NCBI GenBank assembly: GCA_003952965.2
Contig: CM025856.1
Coordinates: 24,623,614-24,687,613 of the forward strand
Reading direction: 5' to 3'
DNA length: 64,000 nt
Source: Morella rubra
Lineage: Eukaryota; Streptophyta; Magnoliopsida; Fagales; Myricaceae
Made by a program: the position numbers and the translations under genes. Below the pieces are notes generated by a model that saw only the letters and a program-made list of their open reading frames with translations, ran no database searches and was not told the DNA's origin. Of this stretch, positions 46,620 through 57,945 are shown piece after piece; position 1 is the first letter of the stretch; every line of letters begins with the position of its first letter.

Positions 46620-47132
46620 AGCTATGTAGCACAAAATCTCCGCCGACATGTAAAGACAAAGTCAGCCGAAAGTAACCCGACAAGTCACTATTTATGAACA
46701 GTAAAAAGTCATAAGACTATTCATGAACAGTAAAAGTAAACAGTTAAAAGAAGCCGACAAGTCATTGTTCGTCCACAGTAACAGTATGCGTGATTGCACA
46801 GCATCCGCATGAGTCTGTCTTTAAAAACAAAAGTTTGATAGTTCTTGTTAGTTACTCTTGTAAGCTCTAAGTTTTATGAAGTAAACTAAAGTTTTCAGTC
46901 ATATACTCTATCTTTTAACTTCTTTATTAACTGCAAGCATGCATACCGCCAGATTAGACAGTTTTAAGTTTCCACTTCATGCATACATGCATACCGCCAG
47001 TTAGATGGTTCTAAGTTATTGCTCTCATGCATTATCGCCTACATGGTTGGTTTAGTCATTAATTTCTAAAGATAATTTATTGTCTATATCTACTACTCTT
47101 CTTCTCTGTTTCCTCACTCTTTATTTATTTTT

Positions 47133-47226
47133 ATGGCTCGTCTCCACCATTCTCTCTCTAATCACCACTTCCGCCCCTTCAAAGTAAGTTACCTAGTCAC
47201 CTGTTTAGCTCTTTTGGTATCGAAGC
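47133..47226 (+). other. Leader short ORF start and primer-site-like motif (block B)
   Basis: The ATG at 47133 begins a short frame reading MARLHHSLSNHHFRPFK, shared as MA(R/C)LHHS in all blocks. A donor-like CAAA|GTAAGT follows at once (47181-47189). At 47215-47226 TGGTATCGAAGC differs at two positions from the tRNA-Met primer site TGGTATCAGAGC used by caulimovirids. Confidence 0.6.
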
Positions 47227-47400
47227 CAAACCCTGGTAGTAGTGACTTGTATCTCAAAGGCTTATTCTTCCTCTCAATTGTTTGAAACACAAACAATTGT
47301 TTGTATCTCTTTTTGTGTTTCAAACAATTACAAATAATTGTTTGGAAGATTAAGCCTTTGAGATACGGATCACTACTACCAGGGTTTTACTATGATACCA
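47205..47400. repeat. Palindrome centre between viral blocks B and C
   Basis: The left arm ccctggtagtagtgac, gtatctcaaaggctta, caattgtttgaaacac is mirrored on the right as gtgtttcaaacaatta, taagcctttgagatac, gtcactactaccaggg-type sequence. The symmetry axis is near 47302. The arms continue outward as leader, promoter and ORF2 sequence in both directions. Confidence 0.9.
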
Positions 47401-48137
47401 AAAAAACTAAACGGGTGATCAGGTGGCTTACTTTGAAGGGACGGAAACAATCATTAGAGAGAGAACAATGGAGACGAGCCATAAACAAATAGAGAGTGAA
47501 GAAGTAGAGAAGATGAGTAGCAGATATATCAAATAAATTTAAAAGACCCTCTGATGAAGGGCAAGCTTCGTTAGAAATTAATGACTAAACTGGCCATGTA
47601 GGCGGTAATGCATGAGAGCAATAAATTAGAAATGTCCAATCTGATGGTATGCATGTATGCATGAAGCATAAAAGTCAAACTGTCCAATCTGGCGGTATGC
47701 ATGCCTGCAGTTAATAAAAAAGTTTAAAGACATAGTATATGATTGAAAACTTCAGTTTACTTCATAAAACTTGGAACTTACAAGAGTAATTAACAAGAAC
47801 TATCAAGCTAGAAGACATGGTGACTAGACTTAGATAGATTTGGGATAGGAAGACTGAAAGACTGAAAGACTAAAGGGAGAGAAAGAGAGTAGAGATCAAA
47901 TGGAGTTCAAAGTCTGTTCGTAAGTAAATGACTTGAACTTCTGTTTTTAAAGATAGAAGTGTCATTGTAGACTCACGCGGATACTATGGAATCACGTATG
48001 TTGTTACACTGTGGATGAATAATGACTTGTTGGCTGCTTTAACTGTTTACTTTTACTGTTCATGCATAGTGACTTGTGGGTTTACTTTCGGCTGACTTTG
48101 TCTTTACATGTCGGCGGAGATTTGGCGCTACATAACT

Positions 48138-48969
48138 TCAGAAATCTTCACTGAGATTATAAGGGTCTTGACTATGTTGAAACAATGAGTCCAAATAGTT
48201 AACTTTGATTTGACTAGTAGAGAATGAGTGAGATGAGGTTGGAGAATGCTCATCTTGTTCTTGTCCGCTAATTTGGCTGACTTGAAGTTGTAACTGGTGG
48301 TAGAACTCTTGCAGATCTGTTGAGAATTTTACTTGGGCCATGGTGGAAGCCACAACTGTCTGGAGGTTGGCTTTATCAGCCATGAATTGAGAAATTTCCT
48401 ATTAAAGAGGAAACTCCTTTCTGACTTGGAGAATGATGCGATCAAACTGGAATTTGTCCCACCATTTTGTCTTGCTGACTGCCATTGAGGGTTGTTACTT
48501 GATGAGGATCGAGCAAATGATTGCGGCATGGCTCGATATGAAATGTCTGACTGATGTATGGTTTACATAGAAACACAGAAGTGTTCTTGAGAATATAAGG
48601 AACTTTACTTTGTAGTCTATTTTCCGGAGACTGGGCCATATTTGGTAGTTTTATCTGAGACTGGGTTGGAGACTAGGTCTCACTAACTTGATATGGGTTA
48701 CTTGGTGATGCTAAAGCAGAATAGGTTGGATGACCTATTTTGTTGACTAAGTCTAGAGCTGAAGTGGATCGGACTCTGGCAACTAGAGAGGGCTTAGGTA
48801 CTTCACTTAGTTGACGAAACTGATTAACATTGTTGGCGGGTTAACTAGGTGATGGATCATAGGTTACTACATGACTTGGTTGAAGGACAACATGTTTGGG
48901 AGATAACTTTGGTGGAGGTGTTGACTTGTTTGAATTGGCAGGTTCTTTTCCTTTGGGTTTAGGTGCCAT
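48138..48969 (-). pseudogene. Pararetrovirus ORF2 (block C), central deletion
   Basis: The ATG at 48969 overlaps RNase H and the stop is at 48138. It spans about 830 bp against about 1,430-1,450 bp in blocks B and F, because the central part is missing (join near 48460-48480). The C-terminal piece 48383-48138 is open for 81 codons and is Gln/Ser-rich. Function unknown. Confidence 0.8.
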
Positions 48970-50250
48970 GGGAATCTTGCAAGAATTCATGGGTAAGGAA
49001 ATCAGGGATACTATTTTTTAATAGTACTATAATTCTGCTGTGCCTAATTCCAATTGCCGGAGTAAAAACAGACAATTTGTTCTGGGGAAGCAGGATTGAC
49101 TTTTTGTTTGAGGATACAACTGTAACCAATTTCGGAGGCATATGTTTCAACAATTTTGAAAGAATCCGAGAAAGGAATGCCAAGGCAGGAAAGTGTCTTA
49201 ACATGTGACTTGATGAGTTGGACAATAGAAGTATGTTCTTTGGTCTATGGAGGAGGATTCTTTTGGAGAAGAACAAAAAGAGGTTTACATTGGTGCCGTA
49301 GATTTTGGTAAAATTCAGCTATATAATTGAGAGACCCTAGAAACCTTTAGAGTTGGGTTTTGTCTAAGATAACATCAGGAAACTTGTCAGCAAATTGGAT
49401 GGCTCTATCAATTGGCTGAATTTGACCTTGGTAAATGTTAAAACCTAAAAATCTGACTTTGGTTTGAAATAACTTGATCTTAGGGGCTGAGACCACTAGA
49501 CCATTTGACTTAAGAATATGAAGAAACTTATTGAGATGTTTCCAGTGTTCTTTCATAGATCTAGAAAAAACGAGAACATCATCAATGTAAACAATGGTGA
49601 AATGACTATAAGGATTGACTTGGAGCATTTTTCAATCCAAAGGGCATTACATTCCATTCGTAATGTCCAAAAGGAGTGGTAAATGCGGTTTTGTACTTGT
49701 GTGACTCATGAACTTAGATTTGCCAAAATCCAGTTTTCATATCGAATTTACTAAAACCAGTAGCTTTGAAAGGCGCCTATGAGATCTCGTTTATCCGGGA
49801 TAGGATACCTGTTCCATTGAAGGACTTTGTTCATAGGCTTGTAGTTGATAAATTACCTGGGAGTTCCTTGTTCTATTTCAGCATTTTTATAGACATAGAA
49901 AGCATAACAAGACCAAGGAGATTTACTATGATGAATAATTCCTTTACTTAAGATATCTTGGATTTCTTTTTTGTAGAATTCCATCATATCTTGATTCATT
50001 TGAATTGGGCAAGTTTTAATGGGAATGTTTTTCTCACTAAACTCAGGAACATAAGGTAACTTGACTATGTGTTGCTTTCTATGCCAGAAAGCATTGGGTA
50101 AGTCAGAACAGACTTGTTGTTCGAACTTAGATTGAAATGACTTAATTTGAGTTTGGAGATTTTGACTTAAGAGTTGGTCTTCAACTCTTTTGAACTTGAT
50201 TTCTTCCTTCAGAAAATCAAGATGTTGAGTTTTACTAACAATGAAATTGA
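48959..50250 (-). pseudogene. Pararetrovirus reverse transcriptase-RNase H (block C)
   Basis: The RT catalytic YIDD lies at 49589-49578 within an open 93-codon piece (49628-49347). Upstream RT blocks are present but shifted in frame, with stops near 49620-49990. The RNase H part (49340-48959) contains an insertion or deletion near 49020, so it is shorter than in block F. Stops and frame changes throughout. Confidence 0.87.
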
Positions 50251-50488
50251 GAGTTTTACTAATGGATGCTTCCTATAACATAGTAAGTTCTCTAGGCCGA
50301 GGAGGACTAACAAACTCAAAGGTAACATCTTGACCAAAGATGTTGGTTGTAAGACCTTCACTACTTGTGGTGAAAGGATACAACAAACAAATGAAAAGAG
50401 TGCCTAAATGACTTTCTGATTAGGCATGTTTTTTACTAAACAAAGGGTGACTTAAAGCAGACATTATCCTTGCAAATGTGTGCTTTTG

Positions 50489-50869
50489 TTAACTTGTAAC
50501 TAATACCATTTGACTACCATTGGCAGAGAGGAAGAGTTCCTTTGACTTCTCATAATACTTGGTAGGGATTAAACCTTCCTTAATACAATTAAGATCAACG
50601 CCTGAATCTATAAGGGCAATAACCTCAAAAAAGTATTCAGAATTAACCATGATGGTAACTTTAGAATGACATTTCTGAAAATGCATTCTACTGACTATGC
50701 TTAAAAACTTGTTACTACTTTCAGGATCATCCTGAGGAATGAGAGGAAGAGTAGACTCAGATTCTGAATGGCCAGACTTAGAGGAAGAGGATTGACATTG
50801 TTTCTTAAAATTTTGATTAATCTTAAGAAGGAGGATTTCTTGTTCGAGAGTTTTATTTTTATCTTTCAA
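50489..50869 (-). pseudogene. Pararetrovirus aspartic protease (block C)
   Basis: A 126-codon open frame with the active site ALIDSGVDLNCI, a retroviral-type D-S-G. The N-terminal part is Lys/Gln/Ser-rich. This is the best preserved protease piece of the cluster. It stops before the RT, from which it is separated by stops at about 50400-50480. Confidence 0.88.
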
Positions 50870-51330
50870 TTTTGGAATTTTTTTTTTAACTTGTTGGACT
50901 TTAGTTTGTAAATCTTGAAGAGTGGCAGGTTTATGGGCTTTCTTAAATTTGTCTAAGATTTATTAAGACTTACTTGAGTTTTAGGGATTTTTAACTTACT
51001 TTCTTGTTTCCGTAAGGTATGTTTTTAACTTGGTAAGATACTAAGCCTTGAGCTTTGAATCTTCAACTTTATCGATTAAATCGATCAAAAGTTCTTCCTA
51101 TTTACTAATGACATTAAGAGTTTTGCCTGGGTGACAACAACTATCTTGACATTCTAATTTCGGGTTAAGGGTGTCAGACTCTGTGTCGGTACTAGGGTTG
51201 GAACTAGAATAGAAGACGGGAAGTCATCTATTTCTAAATCACTACCACTATAATCTCTTAATTTTAAAATGAAAAATAATTTGACTTTTTCACTATCAGG
51301 GATGTCTAAGGAATTAATTTTTTCCTAAAG
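50870..51330 (-). pseudogene. Pre-protease region of viral ORF1 (block C)
   Basis: Matches, in broken frames, the stretch of block F between the zinc knuckle and protease (57420-58330), including the Ser/Asp-rich part and the cctgggtgacaacaactatcttgac-like Cys segment. The site of the block F SINE insertion has no SINE here. Confidence 0.65.
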
Positions 51331-51594
51331 AAGATCTATAAGATCTTTGCCACCAATTACAACTCCAAGTCAGCCAAATCAGCGAGCAAGACCAAGATGA
51401 GCACTCTCTAGCCTCATCTCACTTGTCCTCTACTAGTCAAGTCTAACCCAAACAATACTTGGATCGCTTGTTCCAAGATAGTCAAAATCCATATGATTTA
51501 GGTAACGATGAGGATTTCTGAAGTAAAGTCGTGAAAAACCATTGCCAACGAGTCACGACAATGTTAGTCGAAAATTTCCTGACAAGATATTATT

Positions 51595-51702
51595 CATAAA
51601 CAGTAAAAAGTCAGATTACTATTCATGAGCAATAAAAAACAGCAAATACTATTCATGAATAGTGTCCGCGTGATTCTATAGTCACTTTTATTTTTATAAA
51701 AG
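51595..51702 (+). promoter_or_regulatory. Viral promoter: palindromic motifs and TATA box (block D)
   Basis: tattcataaacagtaaaaag, ctattcatgagcaataaaa and actattcatgaatagt occur at 51593-51663, then gattctatagtcac and TATAAAAG at 51695-51702. The leader starts about 30 bp downstream. Confidence 0.75.
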
Positions 51703-52195
51703 TCAAAGCTTGCAGTCATTTAGGCAGAATTCCTTTCTGGATTTTTGAATTCTCTCTTCCCCTCGTCTTTCTCTAGTCATCCCTAAGTCTTGAGTAACCA
51801 TGTCTAGCATGTTTCCTACCTTCTCTTTCTGTAATAATCATTTGTGTAAGTACAATTCAAGTAAATGTTTATGAAGTAGTACTTTGAAGTCATCTCTATC
51901 TCTTTATCTTTTATTTGCTACCACCAAATGGGGTTAGTTTTACAAGCTTTCTTTATATTCATTATGTTAACTTTAGTCATGAATACCGCCATATTGGACG
52001 GTTCTAAATTTATGCACACATGCATTACAGCCTACATGACTGGTTTTACATTACTGTAAAGTCATTAATTTCTACAAAGTTAATCATTTATTTATGGTTG
52101 CTATATTCTGTTTATGGCCCGCCTTCATCACTCTAACTCTTCTCCTCGCTTCCTTCCATTCAAAGTCAACATCCTAGTATCTCGTTTACACTTTT

Positions 52196-52207
52196 TGGTA
52201 CTAGAGC
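52196..52207 (+). promoter_or_regulatory. Primer-site-like motif (block D)
   Basis: TGGTACTAGAGC, differing from the tRNA-Met site TGGTATCAGAGC only around positions 6-8. It lies at the same leader place as the motif at 47215. Confidence 0.5.
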
Positions 52208-52644
52208 AAAAAATTTCTGGCAGTATGAGTCAAACACTCTCTTTATTGTTTAAATTCTTGGCCCTTCGGTCCCTCTATGTCGAGATGGTTAGTAAATCTG
52301 TTGTTTTGCCGTCTATGTAAAACCCTAAGTTTAACGGTCTAGTTGCATACCTGAACAGCAAGTACAGAGTTCCAAACAGTAAGTCCCAGGTGCGACCTGA
52401 GCGGATGGCCATGAGAGGGTATGTCCTATTAGCCATGTTAAGTCTTAAGGTTGAAACCTAGATAGGTCCACAGTCGATTTATTTTCTTCCTTGCTTTAGA
52501 ATGACTCCAGTGTCCAGAAGTTAAACCATGAATAGAATGTTTCATCCACTTCTTTCACAAGTTATAGGTCATCTAGTTCCATTCCACCCATTCCCGGAAT
52601 AGTCAATGAAGAAGAATATGAACTCAATGAAGTCACTTCCAAAC

Positions 52645-53525
52645 GGAAGACTAAAAAACTGACTTTGAATAGGGAGAAACGAGGAGAAGAGAGAGAGTGA
52701 TGTAGGCAAGCCATAAACAAGATAAGTACAGAAGAGTAGTAGATATAATATAGGTAATTTGCAGAAATTAATGACTTTGCAAGAATATAAAACCAGCCAT
52801 GTAGGTGGTAATGCATGTTTGCAGAAAATTTAGAACCGTCCAATATGGCGGTATGCATGGTTGCAGTTAATATAATGAATATAATAAAGATGGCTTGTAG
52901 AACTGACCAAACTGGCGATAACTTTAAGTTAGTACTTTATAAACGTTTACTTGAATTGTACTTACACAAGTTACTATTAGAGAAAGAGAAGATAGGAGAC
53001 ATGGTTAACAAAGTTAACTGGGGTTTGGGTTGAGAGACAAAGAACAACAGAAGGACTTGAGAGAGAGGGAGAGAACTTTAGAAATCCGGAAGGGAATTCT
53101 GCCTAAATTACTTCAAGCTCCGACTTTTATAGAACTAAGAGTGACTGTAGAATCACGCGGATGCTGTGGAAGGTCAGGAACATTGTCGACCTTTTAGTTG
53201 TTCATGAATAGTATTTGCTACTTTTTACTGTTCATGAATAGTATCTTTTCGGATAATTTTTCGACTGACGATGTCGTGACTTGTGGGCGATGGTTTGGCA
53301 TTACAAGACTTGACTTCAGAAATCTTCATCGTTACCTAAATCATAAAGATTTTGACTATCTTGGAATAAGGGATCCGAGTATTGTTCAGGCTTGAAATGG
53401 TTGGCAGAGGACGAATGTGATGAAGTTGGAGAATACTCATCTTGATCCTGTCCGCTGATCTGACTGACTTGGAGTTGTAATTGATGGCAAAGATCCTGTA
53501 GATCTTCTTTTGTCTTAACTTGGGT
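52645..53525 (-). mobile_element. Endogenous pararetrovirus block E
   Basis: Minus-oriented mirror of block D. Short leader ORF start at 52714, leader to 53100, TATA (cttttata at 53124-53131, i.e. TATAAAAG on minus), palindromic motifs at 53205-53245, ORF2 stop at 53316-53318 and the ORF2 end to about 53525. It joins plus-oriented leader of block F at about 53526. Confidence 0.87.
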
Positions 53526-53874
53526 TTAGCGGCCTAGTAGCATACCTGAACAATAAGTGTAGAGTTCCAAACAGTAAGTCCTTGGAGGGGCATGAGCGGA
53601 TGGCCATGAAAGGGTATATCCTGTTAGGTTTGTTAAGTCTTAAGGTTGAAGCCTAGATAGGATTATTGCAGGTTTATTATCTTGCTTGATTTAGGCTGAT
53701 CCCAGCGTTAAGAAGCTAAACAATGAACAAGATGTTTAGATCCACTTCTTCCACGAGTTCTAGGTCCTATGGTTCCATTCCAGGAATAGTTAACGAAGAA
53801 GAATATGAACTCAATGTGGTCAACTCTAACCTCCAAGATTGGAATATACCTAAAGTTAGCAATAGTGAATTTTA

Positions 53875-54705
53875 GGTTAAATTACTCCGTACGTCCCTAG
53901 GGTTTGACCGTTTCCCAGTTTGGTCCTCAGGGTTCAATTTTTCCTAAAAATATCCTTGGGGTGAGGACCCATTACCAAATTGATCCTACCGTCAACTCAT
54001 TGGATGGAAATGCACACGTGGCTAACGGCTTACACGTGGGAATTGACAGCTCGATTAAAAAAAAATTCGCCTAATCGCAATGTGACACGTGGTAGCAAAA
54101 TAAATAAAAATAAAAATATCTTTTTAAAATAAAAATAAATCTAAAAAAAAAATTGGGACCGGGGACCCTTGATCCTTTCCTGTTGGAGGGAGGAGGAATC
54201 CCTCCTCCACCTCGGGCAGTGCTCTAAGGTGGCTAGGGGACCTCCCTCATCTCGCAACCACTGTTGCAGGATGGGGGAGGTCCCCCAGCCGCCACAGAGC
54301 CGAGGTGAAGGAGGGACTCCTCCTCCCTCCGTTCTGGGCGGCCAGACTCCCTCAGCGGCCGGGAAGAGGCCTCCATCGAGAAAGGATCGGGGGTCCCCGA
54401 TCCGATTTTTTTGTTTTTAACATTGAAAAAAATTTAATTATGTTTTTTTATTTTAAAAAATATTTTTATTTTTATTTATTTTGCTGCCACGTGTCACATT
54501 GCGATTGGGCCGAATTTTTTTTTTAATCGAGCTTTCAATTTCCACGTGTAAACCGTTAGCCACGTGTGCATTTCCATCCAATGAGTTGACGGCAGGATCG
54601 ATTTGGTAATGGTCCTCACCCCAGGGATATTTTTAGGAAAAATCGAACCCTGAGGACCAAATTGGGAAAAGGTCAAACCCTAGGGACGAACAAAGTAATT
54701 TGGCC
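53875..54705. mobile_element. Mutator-like TIR element, 831 bp, GC-rich core
   Basis: The long inverted ends begin ggttaaattact at left and, inverted, ggccaaattact at right, and match for about 220-250 bp (ccctagggtttgacc, tggggtgagga, ccatccaatgagttgac-type blocks, cacgtgtnacattgcgatt). The 9-bp target duplication is tgaatttta (53866-53874) against tgaaattta (54706-54714), 8 of 9 matching. The core, about 54150-54410, is GC-rich and unlike all surroundings. It has no transposase, so it is a non-autonomous MULE. It interrupts viral ORF1 about 50 codons after its start. Confidence 0.9.
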
Positions 54706-54719
54706 TGAAATTTACTCCA

Positions 54720-55600
54720 AGTCCAGTTTCACTCCTTTATCCTTTACTTGTAACTACCATGTCAAAACCATAGAATATGTTTATGCTCTCAGTAAAACAC
54801 ATGAAAAAATGTCAGCTTTTGTCTCCCAATGTTCTTAAAAAACATAGGGAAAAAGGTTTCAAGTACATTCATATAGGTTTAGTCCAAGTAGCAGTCAAGT
54901 CATTAACTCGTAAAGGGATTAATGCTTCACTTTTGTTATGTCTTAGAGATACTAGATTATAACACTAATAGCTTAGGTATCATCGAATCCAGTCTCCATA
55001 ATGGACCAATCAATTTTGATTGTTTCCTCGATTTTACCTTAAGTTTAAGTGACAAACACCTTCTAAAAGCCTTAATCTTGAACATTAAAACATCAAGTTA
55101 TGAGATGTTAGAAGGAAGTCAGCCTTTAGCTTTGATTTACAAAATTTATTACAAATGCATTCACACTAATCTGAATGTTCACGCTCTAGTCAAAAGTACC
55201 AAAGACCAAACATTATTAATCCAAAGCCAAACCAATGATGCTAACATCAAAGTCCCAAAGTCCATTGTTTGGATAGATGTTACATTACCTAGTGAATGGA
55301 TTTTCGAAAATGAAAATCCTACCAAACCTGTTCATAGTGATATCACTAAGTTAGATATGATCTAACAATATCTTGATAGATCTATCCGGATTAGTTTTGA
55401 TGAACCTTGAGGTTTTCAACCACTTAGGATTCAAGAACCAGGAAGAAGATCAAGAAAATCTACTTCCAGAATTAATGAATCTATTCAGAAAGACCTCCAT
55501 CTTAAACTCAAAGGAGTTCAAGTCAATTCACAAAGTTAGTACTCCCCTATATTCTACCAAGTCTAACCGTTAACCGTTGAGGAAGAAGATGAGTAGGAGC
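54720..55600 (+). pseudogene. Viral movement protein domain (block F)
   Basis: Open pieces 54777-54962 and 54922-55365 in different frames, then a decayed tail to about 55600. The order of conserved hydrophobic blocks (KYIHIGLVQVAV, then GIIESSLHNGPINFDC) matches caulimovirid 30K-type movement proteins, which gate plasmodesmata for cell-to-cell spread. This domain is the main evidence for a virus rather than a Ty3 retrotransposon. A frameshift near 54930-54960 and a stop at 55363 break it. It occurs only once in the window. Confidence 0.85.
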
Positions 55601-57410
55601 AAGACTCTCCTACTCAGACAGATTTTGAATCTGTCAATCCCCAATTACTTACCATAAATAAAGAATTCAGTCCAGATATGCAAACTCTAGAAGAAGAGTT
55701 TATATCTGAAGTCAATCTAGTTAAAAGAACTCGGTATCGTGATAATCACACAAAAGCAAAAAAAAGTCATTTATTATTGATAAATGGCAAGAACTTATGA
55801 TTCAACTTGGTACGAACATAAGTTTCTTTGAATATTTAGAAAAATATCTTCCAATGAACTTGAATGCTCAAGTTCTCACCAAAGTCAAGTGGACCACATT
55901 TGACAAGAAAACAATGAGTGTAAGTCATCCTCCACCGGAGACTATCATTGTGTCTTACAAAGGTTCATAAGTTATCACCTCACCGTTTAAAATCCTAGAC
56001 TCAGGAGATAGTAAGAAATTGGTTGAACAAAACAATTACACCAACCAATATCTCAAGACCATAGGTCATCAGTTAGATAAGATAGAACTTAAGTTAGATG
56101 GCCAACACCCTGTTAATGAAAAATCCCTGATTTAATTATCTCGTAAACCCATAGGATTGAAAACTTCTCCACATCATACAACATTTGGTAAAGTTAGTCA
56201 GATGATAAAGATTTAAAAGCCACAAAATCCAAAACCCCTTCGACATGTCGCCAAATAAGTGTCCTTAACCAAGCTAAATCTAACTCTGATCCAGATTCAG
56301 ATCACCAAATTAGTGAAATAGAAGACAAATTTAAGCACTTAGAAGTCAGGATTAGAACTGCTCTTTCTAATCCTGTCTTTTACCAAAAATTGGTATTCCA
56401 AACCAACTCCCCTTGATCTTCAATTTGAAGAAAGGAACTTCCATAGTCAATTTTCTGTTTCATTAGATAAGTTATATGAATGGAATATTGATGGATTTTC
56501 TAAATAATAAATCTTCATTAAACTCCAACACATGACCATGGGTGCCAATACTTGGTCAACCAATCCCTTAGTCACCTTGAAGTTGTTGAGTTAATTATCT
56601 TTGGATTCACAGGATCCTTAAGACAATGGTGGGAAAATATCTCACTGATAACGATCGTGATCTTATTAGATATGCTGTCCAACATGATGTGGCAAGGTAT
56701 TCAATCTTTGATGAAACTTTAGGTCAAGGAGTTAGTGATGGTATTAATACTCTTATTTATACCATTATTAAACATTTCCTTGGTATCCCTAATAATATTT
56801 CTGCTAAGATCCATGATCAACTTAGTAACCTTAAATGCCCAACTTTAAGTGATTTTAGATGGTATAAGGATGTTTTCATCTCTTGCGTCATGCTTCGAGA
56901 TGATTGTAAAAACCCTTTTTGGAAAGAAAAATTCATTAATAGATTATCCAATCTTTTTGCCCATAAGATTAGAGAAGTCTTAAGTCAACCCTCAGGTATC
57001 ATAGAATATGATAACCTCACATATGGTGATATTGTTAGTACATCAACAAAGAAGGTTTGAAGATGTGTATTAACATGAAAATTAGTAATCAACTAAGTAA
57101 ATATAGACGTAAAAGCTAAGTATGAAATGGGTAATTTCTGTAAGCAGTATAGTCTACCCCCAGTAGCTCCTTCTCATAGAAAATACCGAAAAGAAAAAAT
57201 CCTTTTTCAAAAAGTCACACAGGTACCATAAAAGGTCTTTTAGGAAATACCATCCTGAGCCTGCACCAAGTAAGCCTAAATTTTATAAGAAACGATTTAG
57301 TAACTCAAAGCCTAAGTCTACGAAAGACAAAAGTCAAATTAGATGTTATAAATGTAAAAAATTAGGTCATTATAGTTCAGAATGTCGTGTTAAAGAAAAC
57401 ATTAATTCCT
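55601..57410 (+). pseudogene. Viral coat-protein region with zinc knuckle (block F)
   Basis: The best open piece is 56626-57060 (144 codons). The upstream part is broken by many stops. The downstream basic tract (57170-57330, Lys/Arg/Tyr-rich) leads to a CCHC knuckle at 57344-57385: CYKCKKLGHYSSEC, i.e. C-x2-C-x4-H-x4-C, as in capsid proteins of Caulimoviridae. It packages the genome in functional viruses. It occurs only once in the window. Confidence 0.83.
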
Positions 57411-57647
57411 TAGATATTCTGATAGTGAAAAAACTAAGTTATATCCATATCAGAATTAAAAGACTCTAGTGGTAGTGATCTAGATATAGATGATCTCCCT
57501 ACATCTAGTTTTGATTCCTCAACCTCTAGTTCAGAAACAGATTCCGCCACTCCTAATCAAAATTTAGGATGTCAAGATAGGTGTTGTAAAGTTAGTAAAA
57601 CTCTTAATGTCATTCGTAAACAGGAAGAACTTTTAATTGATTTAATT

Positions 57648-57945
57648 TTTTTTTTGCTAGGCAGAAAGGGGGGGAGGGGGCGACCAACGTACCAACCCTC
57701 CCTGGGCGTGACCATAAGAGTACTCCCCCGCAACAGAATGTTCGGTTTCAGCCATAGCTACTGCCCAATGGGCGAGCCCGTCACCATAGCACCAATAGGA
57801 CCACTAGGGAGTCCTAAGCCTGTCTACTAAGCCCAAGGTCTGGCTTTACTTTCGCAAGCGATTTCAACTTATGTCCACATTCAAACTCCGAACCTTGAGG
57901 CTAGTAAACCATGGGCAGTACCAACTGGGCTACAACCTTGCTGGC
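57648..57945 (-). mobile_element. tRNA-derived SINE inserted in viral ORF1
   Basis: On the minus strand it starts GCCAGCAAGG, with an A-box-like TAGCCCAGTTGG at 57932-57921 and a weak B-box-like GGTTCGGAGTT at 57894-57884, both RNA polymerase III promoter parts of tRNA-derived SINEs. It ends in a run of about ten A. A 13-bp target duplication, aattgatttaatt, is at 57635-57647 and 57946-57958. The viral reading line continues on both sides, which proves insertion after the virus. About 298 bp, with no coding capacity. Confidence 0.9.

Larger units (their letters stand above)
42589..47302 (+). mobile_element. Endogenous pararetrovirus block B
   Basis: Plus orientation: end of protease (42589-42850), reverse transcriptase, RNase H, ORF2 (ATG 44148), promoter and partial leader to about 46045, then a second ORF2 C-terminal piece (46070-46619), another promoter and full leader, a short leader ORF (47133) and a primer-site-like motif (47215). 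It runs into a palindrome centre at about 47302. The leader variant has a splice-donor-like CAAA|GTAAGT at 47181-47189. Confidence 0.88.
47303..51330 (-). mobile_element. Endogenous pararetrovirus block C
   Basis: Minus orientation. Leader (47303-47900), promoter motifs (48020-48075), ORF2 (48969-48138, centrally deleted), RNase H and RT (about 48959-50250), protease (50480-50870) and the sequence before it (to 51330). It mirrors block B around 47302 and ends at a junction with plus-oriented ORF2 sequence at about 51331. Confidence 0.88.
51331..52644 (+). mobile_element. Endogenous pararetrovirus block D
   Basis: The plus-oriented end of ORF2 (51331-51521, E-D-F-type stop) is followed by palindromic motifs, a TATA box, leader, short leader ORF (52114), primer-site-like motif (52196), leader after the primer site, and an ORF1 start (ATG 52528) with about 35 codons. 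It then switches to minus at about 52645. Confidence 0.87.
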
